DNA of 44,190 bases from Chloroflexota bacterium. GTDB lineage: Bacteria; Chloroflexota; Anaerolineae; UBA4142. The stretch covers positions 1-44,190 of the forward strand of contig JACRMI010000063.1 in the NCBI GenBank assembly GCA_016215025.1, read 5' to 3'. Shown piece after piece: positions 25,577 to 32,844 of the stretch. The notes beneath the pieces were generated by a model. The model saw nothing but the letters and a program-made list of their open reading frames with translations, did no database searches and was not told the DNA's origin. Positions within the stretch are counted from its first letter, which is position 1; each line of letters starts with the position of its first letter. Made by a program: the position numbers and the translations under genes.

Positions 25577-26000
25577 ATCTTCGACTACCACCGCCCCGCT
25601 GATGAATCGCTCGACTCGAACACTTGGGGCACATCGATGGCTTGCCTTGCCCGCTGCCATGTTGGACTTGCCAGTTATGCCCGCAGTCGTTGCAATGCCA
25701 TCGCCACGCCATCACCGGAATCGTCGAGTCTTGGATTTCGAGCGCAGTTCCCTTGACCAAGGCGTGCGCAACTTTGCGTCGCGCCTCTGTCACGATGCGT
25801 TGAAACGTCGAACGAGACACCGCCATCTGCTTGGCAGCATCCTCTTGATAACGCTGATCGAGATCGGCAAGACGCAATGCCTCTAATTCTTCGGCAAGAA
25901 GAATGGTGCGATCCAAATTTTCGAGCGGCACGCCCACCGGTTTGTACGTCGCCGTTTGATGGACGTGCTGTAAGCGTCGATGCTTACGCGGACGCGGCAT
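25575..26000 (-). CDS. DUF134 helix-turn-helix protein with C-terminal zinc ribbon
   Basis: 141 residues from the MPRPRKHRR start. DUF134 pattern: MPRP+, YKPVGVPLENLDRTILLAEELEALRLADL, then a helix-turn-helix DAAKQMAVSRSTFQRIVTEARRKVAHAL (54-81), typical of predicted DNA-binding proteins. A C-terminal four-Cys zinc ribbon (CNDC at 103-106, CPKC at 124-127) is added. Such proteins often sit by genes for Fe-Mo cofactor or metal handling. The start overlaps the end of the upstream small gene by 17 nt, so the two are one operon. Confidence 0.85.
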   Translation of the reverse strand: MPRPRKHRRLQHVHQTATYKPVGVPLENLDRTILLAEELEALRLADLDQRYQEDAAKQMAVSRSTFQRIVTEARRKVAHALVKGTALEIQDSTIPVMAWRWHCNDCGHNWQVQHGSGQGKPSMCPKCSSRAIHQRGGGSRR

Positions 26001-26256
26001 GTCGGCGACTTGCGGTCTTTTTGCCCTCGGCGCGACGTTTACCTTTACCCTTTCCGTCGTGACCGTGTTCTCCACTGCCGCGCGGCAACATCACTAGTTC
26101 TGCGCCAATCGTTTGAGCGATGGTTTCCAGTTCACTCTTGCGCAGATGGAATTGGAAAAAGGTCATATCTGTTCCCTGGACGCCGACCACCGCAAAGCGT
26201 GGCTGTTTTTCTCCCTCGCCAATTTTGTTACGTTCGCGATAGAAAATCTTCGACAT
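25984..26256 (-). CDS. small conserved protein of unknown function, partner of DUF134
   Basis: 90 residues starting MSKIFYRERNKIGEGEKQPRF. I recognise no named domain. The sequence FAVVGVQGTDMTFFQFHLRKSELETIAQTIGAELVMLPRG looks like a compact alpha-beta fold; the tail is Lys/His/Gly-rich (GEHGHDGKGKGKRR), which could bind metal or nucleic acid. The start is firm: AAAGGAG stands 6 nt upstream. It has a textbook promoter and is coupled to DUF134. Confidence 0.75.
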   Translation of the reverse strand: MSKIFYRERNKIGEGEKQPRFAVVGVQGTDMTFFQFHLRKSELETIAQTIGAELVMLPRGSGEHGHDGKGKGKRRAEGKKTASRRHAASA

Positions 26257-26278
26257 AGTAAACTCCTTTCCCATTTTG

Positions 26279-26324
26279 GGCATATGTTCAAAATGATTAT
26301 ATGCCGCAGAAAATTGATTGTCAA
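26279..26324 (-). promoter_or_regulatory. promoter of the DUF134 operon with an operator-like inverted repeat
   Basis: Minus strand: TTGACA (26319-26324), 17-nt spacer, TATAAT (26296-26301). The inverted repeat GGCATAT-N13-ATATGCC (26279-26305) covers the -10 element and the start site, as a repressor site would; DUF134 itself is a candidate binder. Confidence 0.75.
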
Positions 26325-26334
26325 TCACCTGTTT

Positions 26335-26363
26335 TTGACTGTGTGCATACATCACGCTATACT
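26335..26363 (+). promoter_or_regulatory. promoter of the TiaS-like gene
   Basis: TTGACT (26335-26340), 17-nt spacer, TATACT (26358-26363), leaving a leader of about 25 nt. Back-to-back with the DUF134 promoter. Confidence 0.75.
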
Positions 26364-26394
26364 CAATATGGTAATCTTAACTGGAGGTAATACC

Positions 26395-27093
26395 ATGATT
26401 TATATTGGCATGGACGATACGGACAACAAAGATTCGCGAGGCACAGGATTTCTCGCGCGCACCGTTGCCGCGGAATTGACAGATCGATACAAAACCTGGG
26501 GCGTCACCCGCCACCAACTCCTCGTCGATCCGCGCATCCCGTACACGTCGCATAACAGCAGCAACGCGATTCATTTGCTCGAAGACGGTAACGTCGATCT
26601 GGTTGCGCTTGCCGACGCGGTTCAGTCGATCATGCTCGCGCATTTCAACGAAGGGAGCGACCCAGGATTGTGCATCGTTAAAACGGTGACGCCAGAGGTT
26701 ATGGCGTTTGGTCAGCGCGCCAAGAAAGAAATCGTCACGCAAGCGGACGCGCGCGCCATTGCCGAATGCCACGGATGCATTCTGCGCGGCTTGGGCGGCA
26801 CGCAAGGCGGCGTGATTGGCTCATTGGCGGCAGTAGGTTTGGCAGCAAGCGGCGAAGATGGACGCTTTGTTCTCGTGGGTCGCTCACGCGAACTCGATGG
26901 CGTGCAGAATGTTCAAGCCATCGTCGATTGTGGTATTGCCGAAGTACGCACAACCGAGGGACAAGTATTGAAAGATGGACTCGTTCAAACCATCGGCAAG
27001 TTGCGCCCTGCCCTGCGCAATCACCAGCCAATTCTTTTCGTGACACGGCAAGAAGGCGATCAACCCGGCTGGGTCTCGGTCAAACTCGATTGA
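26395..27093 (+). CDS. TiaS-like protein (tRNA-Ile2 agmatinylcytidine synthetase N-terminal domain family)
   Basis: 232 residues beginning MIYIGMDDTDN, the hallmark DDTD start of the TiaS/TCKD family. TiaS in archaea phosphorylates C34 of tRNA-Ile and joins agmatine. Here only the N-terminal part of that architecture is present (TiaS is over 400 aa), without the OB-fold and zinc ribbon needed for tRNA, so the role must be different or partial. GGAGGT precedes the ATG by 7 nt. It is divergent from DUF134 and next to an ABC ATPase remnant. Bacterial stand-alone relatives have no clear function that I know of. Confidence 0.8.
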   Translation: MIYIGMDDTDNKDSRGTGFLARTVAAELTDRYKTWGVTRHQLLVDPRIPYTSHNSSNAIHLLEDGNVDLVALADAVQSIMLAHFNEGSDPGLCIVKTVTPEVMAFGQRAKKEIVTQADARAIAECHGCILRGLGGTQGGVIGSLAAVGLAASGEDGRFVLVGRSRELDGVQNVQAIVDCGIAEVRTTEGQVLKDGLVQTIGKLRPALRNHQPILFVTRQEGDQPGWVSVKLD

Positions 27094-27096
27094 CAA

Positions 27097-27200
27097 GACT
27101 CAATTTGGACGCAGACAAACGCGGACTGACTGTGGCGAAGTGCGCCACAGCCACACAGACAACAATTATCCGCGTTTGTCCGCGTTCATCCGCGTCCTAA
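27097..27200. repeat. word-iterated region (GCGGAC / GTCCGCG) with a hairpin
   Basis: ACGCAGACAAACGCGGAC is followed by CTGTGGCG / CGCCACAG (27130-27150, 8-bp stem) and then repeated inverse words CCGCGTTTGTCCGCGTTC, ATCCGCGT. It may end the TiaS-like transcript. Confidence 0.6.
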
Positions 27201-27225
27201 AAATCTTCCCTTTCTGTAAAACGAT

Positions 27226-27515
27226 ATGCCTTCATTGACTGCGCTTGCGGCGAAAGACCTCGCGTACACCTATCACGCACAATCGACACCCAGTTTTCAA
27301 AATGTCTCGCTCGACGTGTGCGCGGGCGAACGCTGGCTCATTACGGGCGCGTCCAGTTGCGGCAAGTCCACGCTGGCGCGCTGCCTCGTCGGTTTGATAC
27401 CTCATCTCTACCATGGCAAATTGCGCGGTCAAGTCTCGCTCATGGGTTTGCCAACTGACACAACTCCTCTGTGGCAACTCGCCGAACAAGCGGGCATGGT
27501 GCTGCAAATAGTATG
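27226..27515 (+). pseudogene. ABC transporter ATPase, 5' fragment
   Basis: The first about 95 residues of an ABC ATPase: LAAKDLAYTYHA, Walker A ITGASSCGKSTLARCL and the Q-loop region LAEQAGMVLQ. After GMVLQ the homology stops; signature, Walker B and H-loop are missing. The open frame runs on to 27639 only because it reads through palindromic repeat copy B (giving PERSEGS and RFAQHD, typical repeat-derived residues). It resembles the energy-coupling-factor type. It cannot be an active ATPase. Confidence 0.8.
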
Positions 27516-27552
27516 CGTACGTTTTGCGACATTGCAACCTCTGTTTTTGAAT

Positions 27553-27622
27553 TGTCACCCTGAGCGGAGCGAAGGGTCTCGTTATTCGGCGAACGAGATG
27601 CTTCGCTTCGCTCAGCATGACA
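27553..27622. repeat. TGTCA...TGACA palindromic repeat, copy B
   Basis: TGTCACCCTGAGCGGAGCG ... CGCTTCGCTCAGCATGACA, 70 nt. It lies at the break point of the truncated ABC ATPase gene. Confidence 0.8.
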
Positions 27623-27642
27623 GCGAAGACTCGGACTAACGA

Positions 27643-28362
27643 TCAGTACACCATCTCGCCGCGAACGAAGGCAGCGGTGCGCGGATCAGCAGGCGTATCG
27701 AAAAATTCCGCTGTCTCTTTTACTTCGACAAGACGACCACCGAGCATGAGACCGACGCGATGCGCGAGACGCTTGGCCTGAAAAACATTGTGCGTCACCA
27801 ACACGATCGTCGTGCCGCGCGCGCGATTATGCTCGCGGACGATCTCTTCGATCAAGCCGACGTTGTACGGATCGAGATTCGCCGTCGGTTCGTCGAGCAG
27901 CAACACTTGCGGATCGATGACGAGCGCGCGAGCAAGCGCGACGCGTTGCATCTCACCGCCCGAAAGCTTGTGCGCTCCAACATTCGCCAACGATTTCAAG
28001 CCGATGCGATCGAGCATTGCGTTGACTTGGCCATCGACATTTTTGCCGCGCAAACTCAGACCATACGCAATGTTGTCGCGTACTGGCGAGCGCAACACAA
28101 TCGGACGTTGAAAAACCGTCGTGACCTGACGCCGCGTTTCAATCGATACTTGACCCTCGATCACTTGATTGTTGTAGACCATAGTCCCTGCGGTCGGCGC
28201 TTCGAGAAAATTGAGCAAGCGTAACAACGTCGATTTGCCTGCCCCGCTCGGACCGACGAGCGCCAAGATTTCGCCCGCGTTGATTTGCAATTCGTCGAGA
28301 TCGAGAATGGTACGCGAGCCGTAATCTTTTTTGAGTTTCTCGATACGATAAATCGCGCCCAT
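27643..28362 (-). CDS. tupC: tungstate/molybdate ABC transporter ATP-binding protein
   Basis: 239 residues. Complete ABC ATPase: Walker A GPSGAGKST, Q-loop TTVFQRP, signature LSGGEMQRVALARAL, Walker B VLLLDEPT, and H-loop VTHN. The ATG at 28362 shares a base with the tupB stop (TGATG), so the genes are coupled; a TTG one codon earlier is less likely. It energises the TupAB importer. It is the only intact ATPase in the locus, so it may also serve WtpAB (inference). Confidence 0.9.
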   Translation of the reverse strand: MGAIYRIEKLKKDYGSRTILDLDELQINAGEILALVGPSGAGKSTLLRLLNFLEAPTAGTMVYNNQVIEGQVSIETRRQVTTVFQRPIVLRSPVRDNIAYGLSLRGKNVDGQVNAMLDRIGLKSLANVGAHKLSGGEMQRVALARALVIDPQVLLLDEPTANLDPYNVGLIEEIVREHNRARGTTIVLVTHNVFQAKRLAHRVGLMLGGRLVEVKETAEFFDTPADPRTAAFVRGEMVY

Positions 28363-29057
28363 CAATCACCTGCCCGGCGTTGCAATTGCAGCATTGCCAC
28401 GTTCGCGATAAACGCCAGCATCAACAAAATCACGCCCAACGCAAGCGCCGACGCAAACTCGCCGGTACGCGTGTTCAACACAATTGCCGTTGTCAGCACG
28501 CGCGTCTTGCCGTCGATGTTGCCGCCGACGAGCATCACCGCGCCGACTTCGGAGATGATGCTGCCGAACGCCGCCACAATCGCCGCAATTACGCCGATGC
28601 GCGCTTCGCGCAAGACTGCCCACGTTTCCTGCCAACGCGTCGCGCCAAGCGAACGCACTTGGAGACGCAGCGCCGGATCGACACCTTGCACGGTGCTCAT
28701 CGTCAAGCCAGCGACGAGCGGAAACGCGATAATCACTTGAGCGACGACCATCGCACTCGGCGTAAAGAGCCAGCCCAGCAAACCGAATGGGCCCGAGCGC
28801 GAGAGCATCAGATAAACGAACAGACCGACGACGACGGGCGGCAAGCCCATGCCGGTATAGAGCAGCGCTGTCGCCAGTCCGCGTAAACGCAAACGCGACA
28901 GTCCGAGCGCCGCGCCGACAGGCACGCCAATGACTACGCTGATCGCTAGCGCGATACCGCTCACCCGCAACGAAAGAAAAATGATTTCATACAACGAGGG
29001 ATCGAAGGAGAAGATGAGCTGGATCGCTTGAATAAAACCGTAAAGTATTTCGTCCAT
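28362..29057 (-). CDS. tupB: tungstate ABC transporter permease
   Basis: 231 residues with about five to six membrane segments. Pattern of TupB/PstC-like permeases: LRVSGIALAISVVIGVPVGAALGL, TGMGLPPVVVGLFVY, the coupling region RSLGATRWQETWAVLREAR, and IISEVGAVMLVGGNIDGKTRVLTTAI near the end. It is preceded by a terminator-like structured element that separates it from tupA, and overlaps tupC by one base. Confidence 0.9.
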   Translation of the reverse strand: MDEILYGFIQAIQLIFSFDPSLYEIIFLSLRVSGIALAISVVIGVPVGAALGLSRLRLRGLATALLYTGMGLPPVVVGLFVYLMLSRSGPFGLLGWLFTPSAMVVAQVIIAFPLVAGLTMSTVQGVDPALRLQVRSLGATRWQETWAVLREARIGVIAAIVAAFGSIISEVGAVMLVGGNIDGKTRVLTTAIVLNTRTGEFASALALGVILLMLAFIANVAMLQLQRRAGD

Positions 29058-29092
29058 AGTAAATTAATTTTCAGCCAGACATTTATTTTGTC

Positions 29093-29170
29093 AAAAAACT
29101 TGCGAAGGCTACGTGATGGTCAAGGAGGTTGACATGTGGCAAAGCCTGGAGTCAACGTAACCTTCGCAAG
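29093..29170 (-). terminator. structured attenuator/terminator between tupA and tupB
   Basis: On the minus strand CTTGCGAAGG (29170-29161) pairs with CCTTCGCAAG (29108-29099), extended by five more pairs after one mismatch; six T follow at once (29098-29093). The loop of about 40 nt contains GTTGAC / GTCAAC, which can form its own stem and shares two bases with the outer stem. It has the form of an intrinsic terminator with an alternative fold, placed inside the operon. Confidence 0.7.
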
Positions 29171-29182
29171 CGCGTGCAGAAA

Positions 29183-29425
29183 TTACTTCGCTTCGATCTT
29201 GATAACGTTCTTGATCCAGAGATTGGATGGCATACCGGGCATCACCGATTTGACCTTGCCTTCGTTGTTAAAAGCCATCAAGCAGTCGGCGCATTTTTTC
29301 ACATCGGCGACCGCAACCTCGCCCACGAAACCATCCTCTGCGGTCAGCACCAACTTAACCGCTTCGGGTTTGAGTTGCGCGAGATCGAGCAGCGCATTTA
29401 GGCGCACCCCAGTATTGGTCTGCGG
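29183..29425 (-). pseudogene. C-terminal domain of the TupA fusion, beyond an in-frame TGA
   Basis: Same reading frame as tupA, directly after the TGA at 29426-29428. It encodes PQTNTGVRLNALLDLAQL, then AVADVKKCADCLMAF and PSNLWIKNVIKIEAK, ending with TAA. It matches the last domain of the triple-domain lipoprotein (32845-34348) along its length, including GVRLNALLDLA and the CxDC site. If the TGA is real, this half of the domain is not made; if it is an error, TupA is a 475-residue fusion. Confidence 0.75.
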
Positions 29426-30610
29426 TCAGTTCTTGGGGTGTTCGGCATTGAGCGTGACTGGACTCATCGCTTGCAATTGCGCCATCGTAAAGCTCGTTTC
29501 TTTGCCAACCAAACCCGTAATCGTCAAGATCACGCCACCGGATGACGGCGAACTACCAGTCGATGACGATGCACTTGAGCTTGAAGATGCAGGCGCAATC
29601 GATTTCACATACTCGGCGGAGCTAGCGTAGAACAAGTGCTGACCGAACTTGTCCACAAACGAGTTGATGACCTTTTGTTCGTCGACGCTTGTGATCCATT
29701 TGACGAAATTCATCGCCATATCGTATTTGACACCAGGGAATTTGTCCGGGTTGACCGCCATCACGCCATATGGATTGTACATATCCTTGTCGGCGTTTTC
29801 ACTGATGTTCGCGCCGCCGACGAGGAGTGTGAGACCGGATAACTTGGACTGTTGCGCAAGCCAAGTCGCGCGATCGGCAAGGGTGTACGCGCCGCGTTCG
29901 TTGGAAAAAGTGAGCGTGTCGCCCATGCCTTGCCCCAACGCGTTGTACCACGAGAGTTCCTTGGTTGGAGTGATGCCCAGCGTCGCCCATACGCGCAATT
30001 CCGAACTGTTCGTGCCGCTCTTGTCACCGCGACTGGCAAAGGTCGACTTGGTGTCCATGATCGCTTTGAAAGCGTCCTTAGCCAGCTTCATGCCATTGAT
30101 CTTGGCGGGATCGTTCTTGGGGCCGACGATGATAAAGTCGTTGTACAGCACATCAAAACGTTCGCGCGCATTTTTATCGGCAACGAACTTGTCTTCGTTC
30201 GGACGATCATGCACGAGCAACACATCGGCATCACCCTTTTGCCCAATCGCGATGGCTGCGCCAGTGCCAACCGCAACCACATCCACTTTGCAGTTGAATT
30301 TCTTCTCAAAGTCCGGAAGGATAAATGAAAGCAAACCGGAATCGGCGGTGCTTGTCGTGGTCGATAAAATCAAATGACAACCCGACGTGCCGATGGCGGC
30401 GCGAATCGAAGTGGGCGTCGGCGCAACAGACGACGAGCTTGAGGCCGCGACTGTGGGCGCAGGCGCTTTAGTTGCCGGCACAGCGGTGGGCGCAGGCGGT
30501 TGCGTTGGAACAGGCACTGTGGTCGGTGGCACCGGCGTTGGTGTCGCAGCACAAGCCACGATGAGCAGTGCGGCAAGCACCAGCACTGCAAGCAGAACAA
30601 TTCGTTTCAT
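29426..30610 (-). CDS. tupA: tungstate-binding lipoprotein TupA, fused to a molybdopterin-oxidoreductase-fold domain
   Basis: 394 residues as read. Lipoprotein signal with LIVAC (Cys 20), then a Pro/Thr/Ala/Ser linker. The TupA/PBP-like domain starts at HLILSTTTSTADSGLL, the TTTST oxyanion-binding signature of TupA, and goes on with VGTGAAIAIGQKGDADVLLVHD, RGDKSGTNSSELRVW and NPYGVMAVNP. After a Ser-rich linker a second domain begins (VILTITGLVGKETSFTMAQLQ) and is cut by TGA at 29426 (reads EHPKN-stop). The TGA aligns with a Gly codon of the paralogous domain. It binds tungstate or molybdate for TupBC; the added domain is unusual. Confidence 0.92.
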   Translation of the reverse strand: MKRIVLLAVLVLAALLIVACAATPTPVPPTTVPVPTQPPAPTAVPATKAPAPTVAASSSSSVAPTPTSIRAAIGTSGCHLILSTTTSTADSGLLSFILPDFEKKFNCKVDVVAVGTGAAIAIGQKGDADVLLVHDRPNEDKFVADKNARERFDVLYNDFIIVGPKNDPAKINGMKLAKDAFKAIMDTKSTFASRGDKSGTNSSELRVWATLGITPTKELSWYNALGQGMGDTLTFSNERGAYTLADRATWLAQQSKLSGLTLLVGGANISENADKDMYNPYGVMAVNPDKFPGVKYDMAMNFVKWITSVDEQKVINSFVDKFGQHLFYASSAEYVKSIAPASSSSSASSSTGSSPSSGGVILTITGLVGKETSFTMAQLQAMSPVTLNAEHPKN

Positions 30611-30655
30611 TTCTTCTTCTCCTCTTGATGAATGCTGTTTCTTATTTCGCTTAGA

Positions 30656-31465
30656 TCATTCTTCGATTGCGATTGCCTCCTTATCTTGCGCAAACAATAT
30701 CTGTAAAAATACAAAAATGCCGAGAGATGCAAGAATAAGAATCACCGTCAAGGGCAAAGCCGCCGTGAGACCAAACCCGGCAAAGTATTCGTAGACGAGC
30801 ACCGGAATAATCTTGGGGTTGTAAGCAAGGATGACAACTGCGCCAAATTCACTGATGCCGCGTCCCCACATCATGACTGCGCCTGCCATGATGCCGCGCC
30901 ACGCGAGCGGCAGCGTCACATAGACGAACGCTTGCCATTGCGACGCGCCTTCCACCATTGCAACACGTTCCAATTCCGGATCGATTAGAGCAAATGCCTG
31001 GCGCGCGGCGTTGACCAAGTACGGTAAACTGACAAACAACATTGCCACGACGATGCCAGGCACGCCATCGGTAAATCTCAATCCGAAAATAGCAAGCGTT
31101 TGACCCACCGGCGCTTGTCGTCCGAAAACCATCAGCAAGGCGATGCCTGCCGCCGTATGCGGTACAACGATTGGCAAGTTGATGATGCCTTCAATCCAAC
31201 GTTTGCCGGTAAAGTTGTGGCGCGCTAGCAAATAAGCGAGCGGCACGCCCGTTAGCATCGCTAGCCCTGTTGCGCATGCTGCCGCATAAAACGTGAGCGC
31301 AACCGACGCTTGCACATCGGCATCGACCAGTGCTTGCCAGAGTGCGTCTGCCGGTGTGCCAATCAATGTCGTCAACAACGGCACGACGATGAACAACAGC
31401 AACAACGTCCCCGCGATTGCAAAACTGACGATGAACCAATCGAAACGCTTGCGTCGTGCGTTCAT
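30656..31465 (-). CDS. wtpB: molybdate/tungstate ABC transporter permease
   Basis: 269 residues with six membrane segments. Typical ModB/WtpB: GVPLAYLLARHNFTGKRWIEGI, NLPIVVPHTAAGIALL, the EAA-type loop ALIDPELERVAMVEGASQWQAF, and GRGISEFGAVVILAYNPK, the conserved end segment of molybdate/tungstate permeases. It follows wtpA on the same strand, separated by palindromic repeat copy C. No dedicated WtpC is present; TupC is the nearest ATPase. Confidence 0.92.
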   Translation of the reverse strand: MNARRKRFDWFIVSFAIAGTLLLLFIVVPLLTTLIGTPADALWQALVDADVQASVALTFYAAACATGLAMLTGVPLAYLLARHNFTGKRWIEGIINLPIVVPHTAAGIALLMVFGRQAPVGQTLAIFGLRFTDGVPGIVVAMLFVSLPYLVNAARQAFALIDPELERVAMVEGASQWQAFVYVTLPLAWRGIMAGAVMMWGRGISEFGAVVILAYNPKIIPVLVYEYFAGFGLTAALPLTVILILASLGIFVFLQILFAQDKEAIAIEE

Positions 31466-31493
31466 ATTTTGCTGACGCAGTGTGCAACCTGAT

Positions 31494-31612
31494 TGTCATT
31501 TCGAGCATAGCGAGAAATCTCACTTCTCTGACAGCGCCAAGATTTCTCGTCGCGATCCTTCGACTCTGCAACACCATCCGTTGCTCCGCTCAGGACGCTC
31601 CTCGAAATGACA
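31494..31612. repeat. TGTCA...TGACA palindromic repeat, copy C
   Basis: TGTCATTTCGAGCATAGCGAG ... CTCCTCGAAATGACA, about 119 nt, with AGATTTCTC arms inside. It fills the wtpA-wtpB gap. Confidence 0.8.
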
Positions 31613-31641
31613 AATTGAAAGTCGCGCATTAGATTTTGTTC

Positions 31642-32841
31642 TTACTGTGCCAGCGGCATTGGAACGCACAACGCCTTCAGTGCCGTCGGTACCGCGTTGA
31701 TCTGATCGGCTTGCGGCGACGCGAACAGCGGATGGTAATTCGCTTGCATGATCGCGCGCCCTTTTGGACCCAGCATAAAGATGATGAAATCCTGGGCTTG
31801 TTGCGGATGCGGCGCATTGCTCGGAATCGTCAACCCATAGCCAATGACTTCGCCATTGAATTCCGGCTTGACCGATGCAAAGCGTTTGAAATCCAAACGT
31901 ACTTGGACTGTGCCGTATTGCTTCACCATCTGTTCGTTGCCCAGATTCACCGCATCTGGCATTTTGATGAAATTCAGTTTGTGCTGTTGGATCACGCTCT
32001 CGTACTCGAATGCGTAATCGACATCGCCCGATTCAAGCAGCGCAATTTCTTGCATGCTTGCGCCGCGCAAGACAATACTCGATTGCGGTTTAGTCTCCAA
32101 TATCTCCGGCACATGAATGATGGCGCGCCCACTTTCGGTTTCCATCGTCACCGGAGATTTGAATTGACCCAGCATTACGTCTTCAAATATCGTTGGCTTG
32201 CCGTACGCCGCTTTCGCCAACTGCAATGCCATCAACGCGCGATAGCCCACCGCATCGAAACGTGGATCGGCGAGACCGAGCTTGACATTGGAACGCGCGA
32301 TGATTTTGTACCAGTTGTCGGCGTTGATTTCGTTGGCGTATTTGCTCTTCGCGGTGTACGCCAATGCCAAATGATTCGTCGCAAACTTGATGTACCAATT
32401 CGCATACGGCTTGCCGGTTTCGGGAACGGTCGTTTGGTACATCAACATCGGAATAAGCGCATGGTCAGCAGAAAAGACAATATCCTCCACCATGTGGACT
32501 TCGGAGACAAGCCGAATCGCTTGAATGCTGCCGTGCGCTTCAATTTGAATATCGATTCCAGGGTGTTCCGCTTCGTATGCTTTTTTTAACTCGTCGAACG
32601 GCGTCATCAAACTGCCGGCGATAATAATTCGGAGCGGTATCTTTTCCGCCGGTTGGGTCGCACAACCGACGACCATGGTGAACAACACACTCGGCAGAAT
32701 AAAAATTAATAGTAGGCGTTCAACCTGTCTTGTCACTCTGAGCGGAGCGAAGAGTCTCGTTCTTTCGACAACGAGATGCTTCACTACGTTCAGCGTGACA
32801 AGTTGAGCGATTACTCTTGAGGCAACAGCTTTGAATTTCAT
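31642..32841 (-). CDS. wtpA: tungstate/molybdate-binding lipoprotein WtpA
   Basis: 399 residues as read. Binding protein of the WtpA/ModA type: IIIAGSLMTPFDELKKAYE, IVFSADHALIP, TNHLALAYTAKSKYANEI, WYKIIARSNVKLGLADPRFDAVGYRALMA and VRLDFKRF. A lipobox VVGC precedes the mature part. Residues about 14-37 (LVTLNVVKHLVVERTRLFAPLRV) are encoded by palindromic repeat copy D, inserted in frame between an N-terminal MKFKAVASRVIAQ and the hydrophobic core LLLIFILPSVLF. The start at 32841 is 3 nt after the upstream stop. Whether the enlarged signal peptide still works is uncertain; an internal non-ATG start is possible. Confidence 0.9.
   Translation of the reverse strand: MKFKAVASRVIAQLVTLNVVKHLVVERTRLFAPLRVTRQVERLLLIFILPSVLFTMVVGCATQPAEKIPLRIIIAGSLMTPFDELKKAYEAEHPGIDIQIEAHGSIQAIRLVSEVHMVEDIVFSADHALIPMLMYQTTVPETGKPYANWYIKFATNHLALAYTAKSKYANEINADNWYKIIARSNVKLGLADPRFDAVGYRALMALQLAKAAYGKPTIFEDVMLGQFKSPVTMETESGRAIIHVPEILETKPQSSIVLRGASMQEIALLESGDVDYAFEYESVIQQHKLNFIKMPDAVNLGNEQMVKQYGTVQVRLDFKRFASVKPEFNGEVIGYGLTIPSNAPHPQQAQDFIIFMLGPKGRAIMQANYHPLFASPQADQINAVPTALKALCVPMPLAQ
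32731..32801. repeat. TGTCA...TGACA palindromic repeat, copy D (inside wtpA)
   Basis: TGTCACTCTGAGCGGAGCG ... CGTTCAGCGTGACA, 71 nt, nearly identical in style to copy B. It lies in the 5' coding part of wtpA and keeps the frame open. Confidence 0.8.
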
Positions 32842-32844
32842 GCG

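Noticed and set aside
27516..27639. C-terminal tail of the ABC ATPase open frame as real protein
   Set aside because: It is the translation of palindromic repeat copy B, giving residues such as PERSEGS and RFAQHD that arise whenever this repeat is read.
29426..29428. TGA as recoded glycine or selenocysteine
   Set aside because: TGA is the normal stop of many genes here (for example the histidine kinase, DUF2442 and the truncated phosphoesterase), the paralogue has Gly and not Cys at this place, and no SECIS-like hairpin or sel gene was seen. A point mutation or assembly error is simpler.
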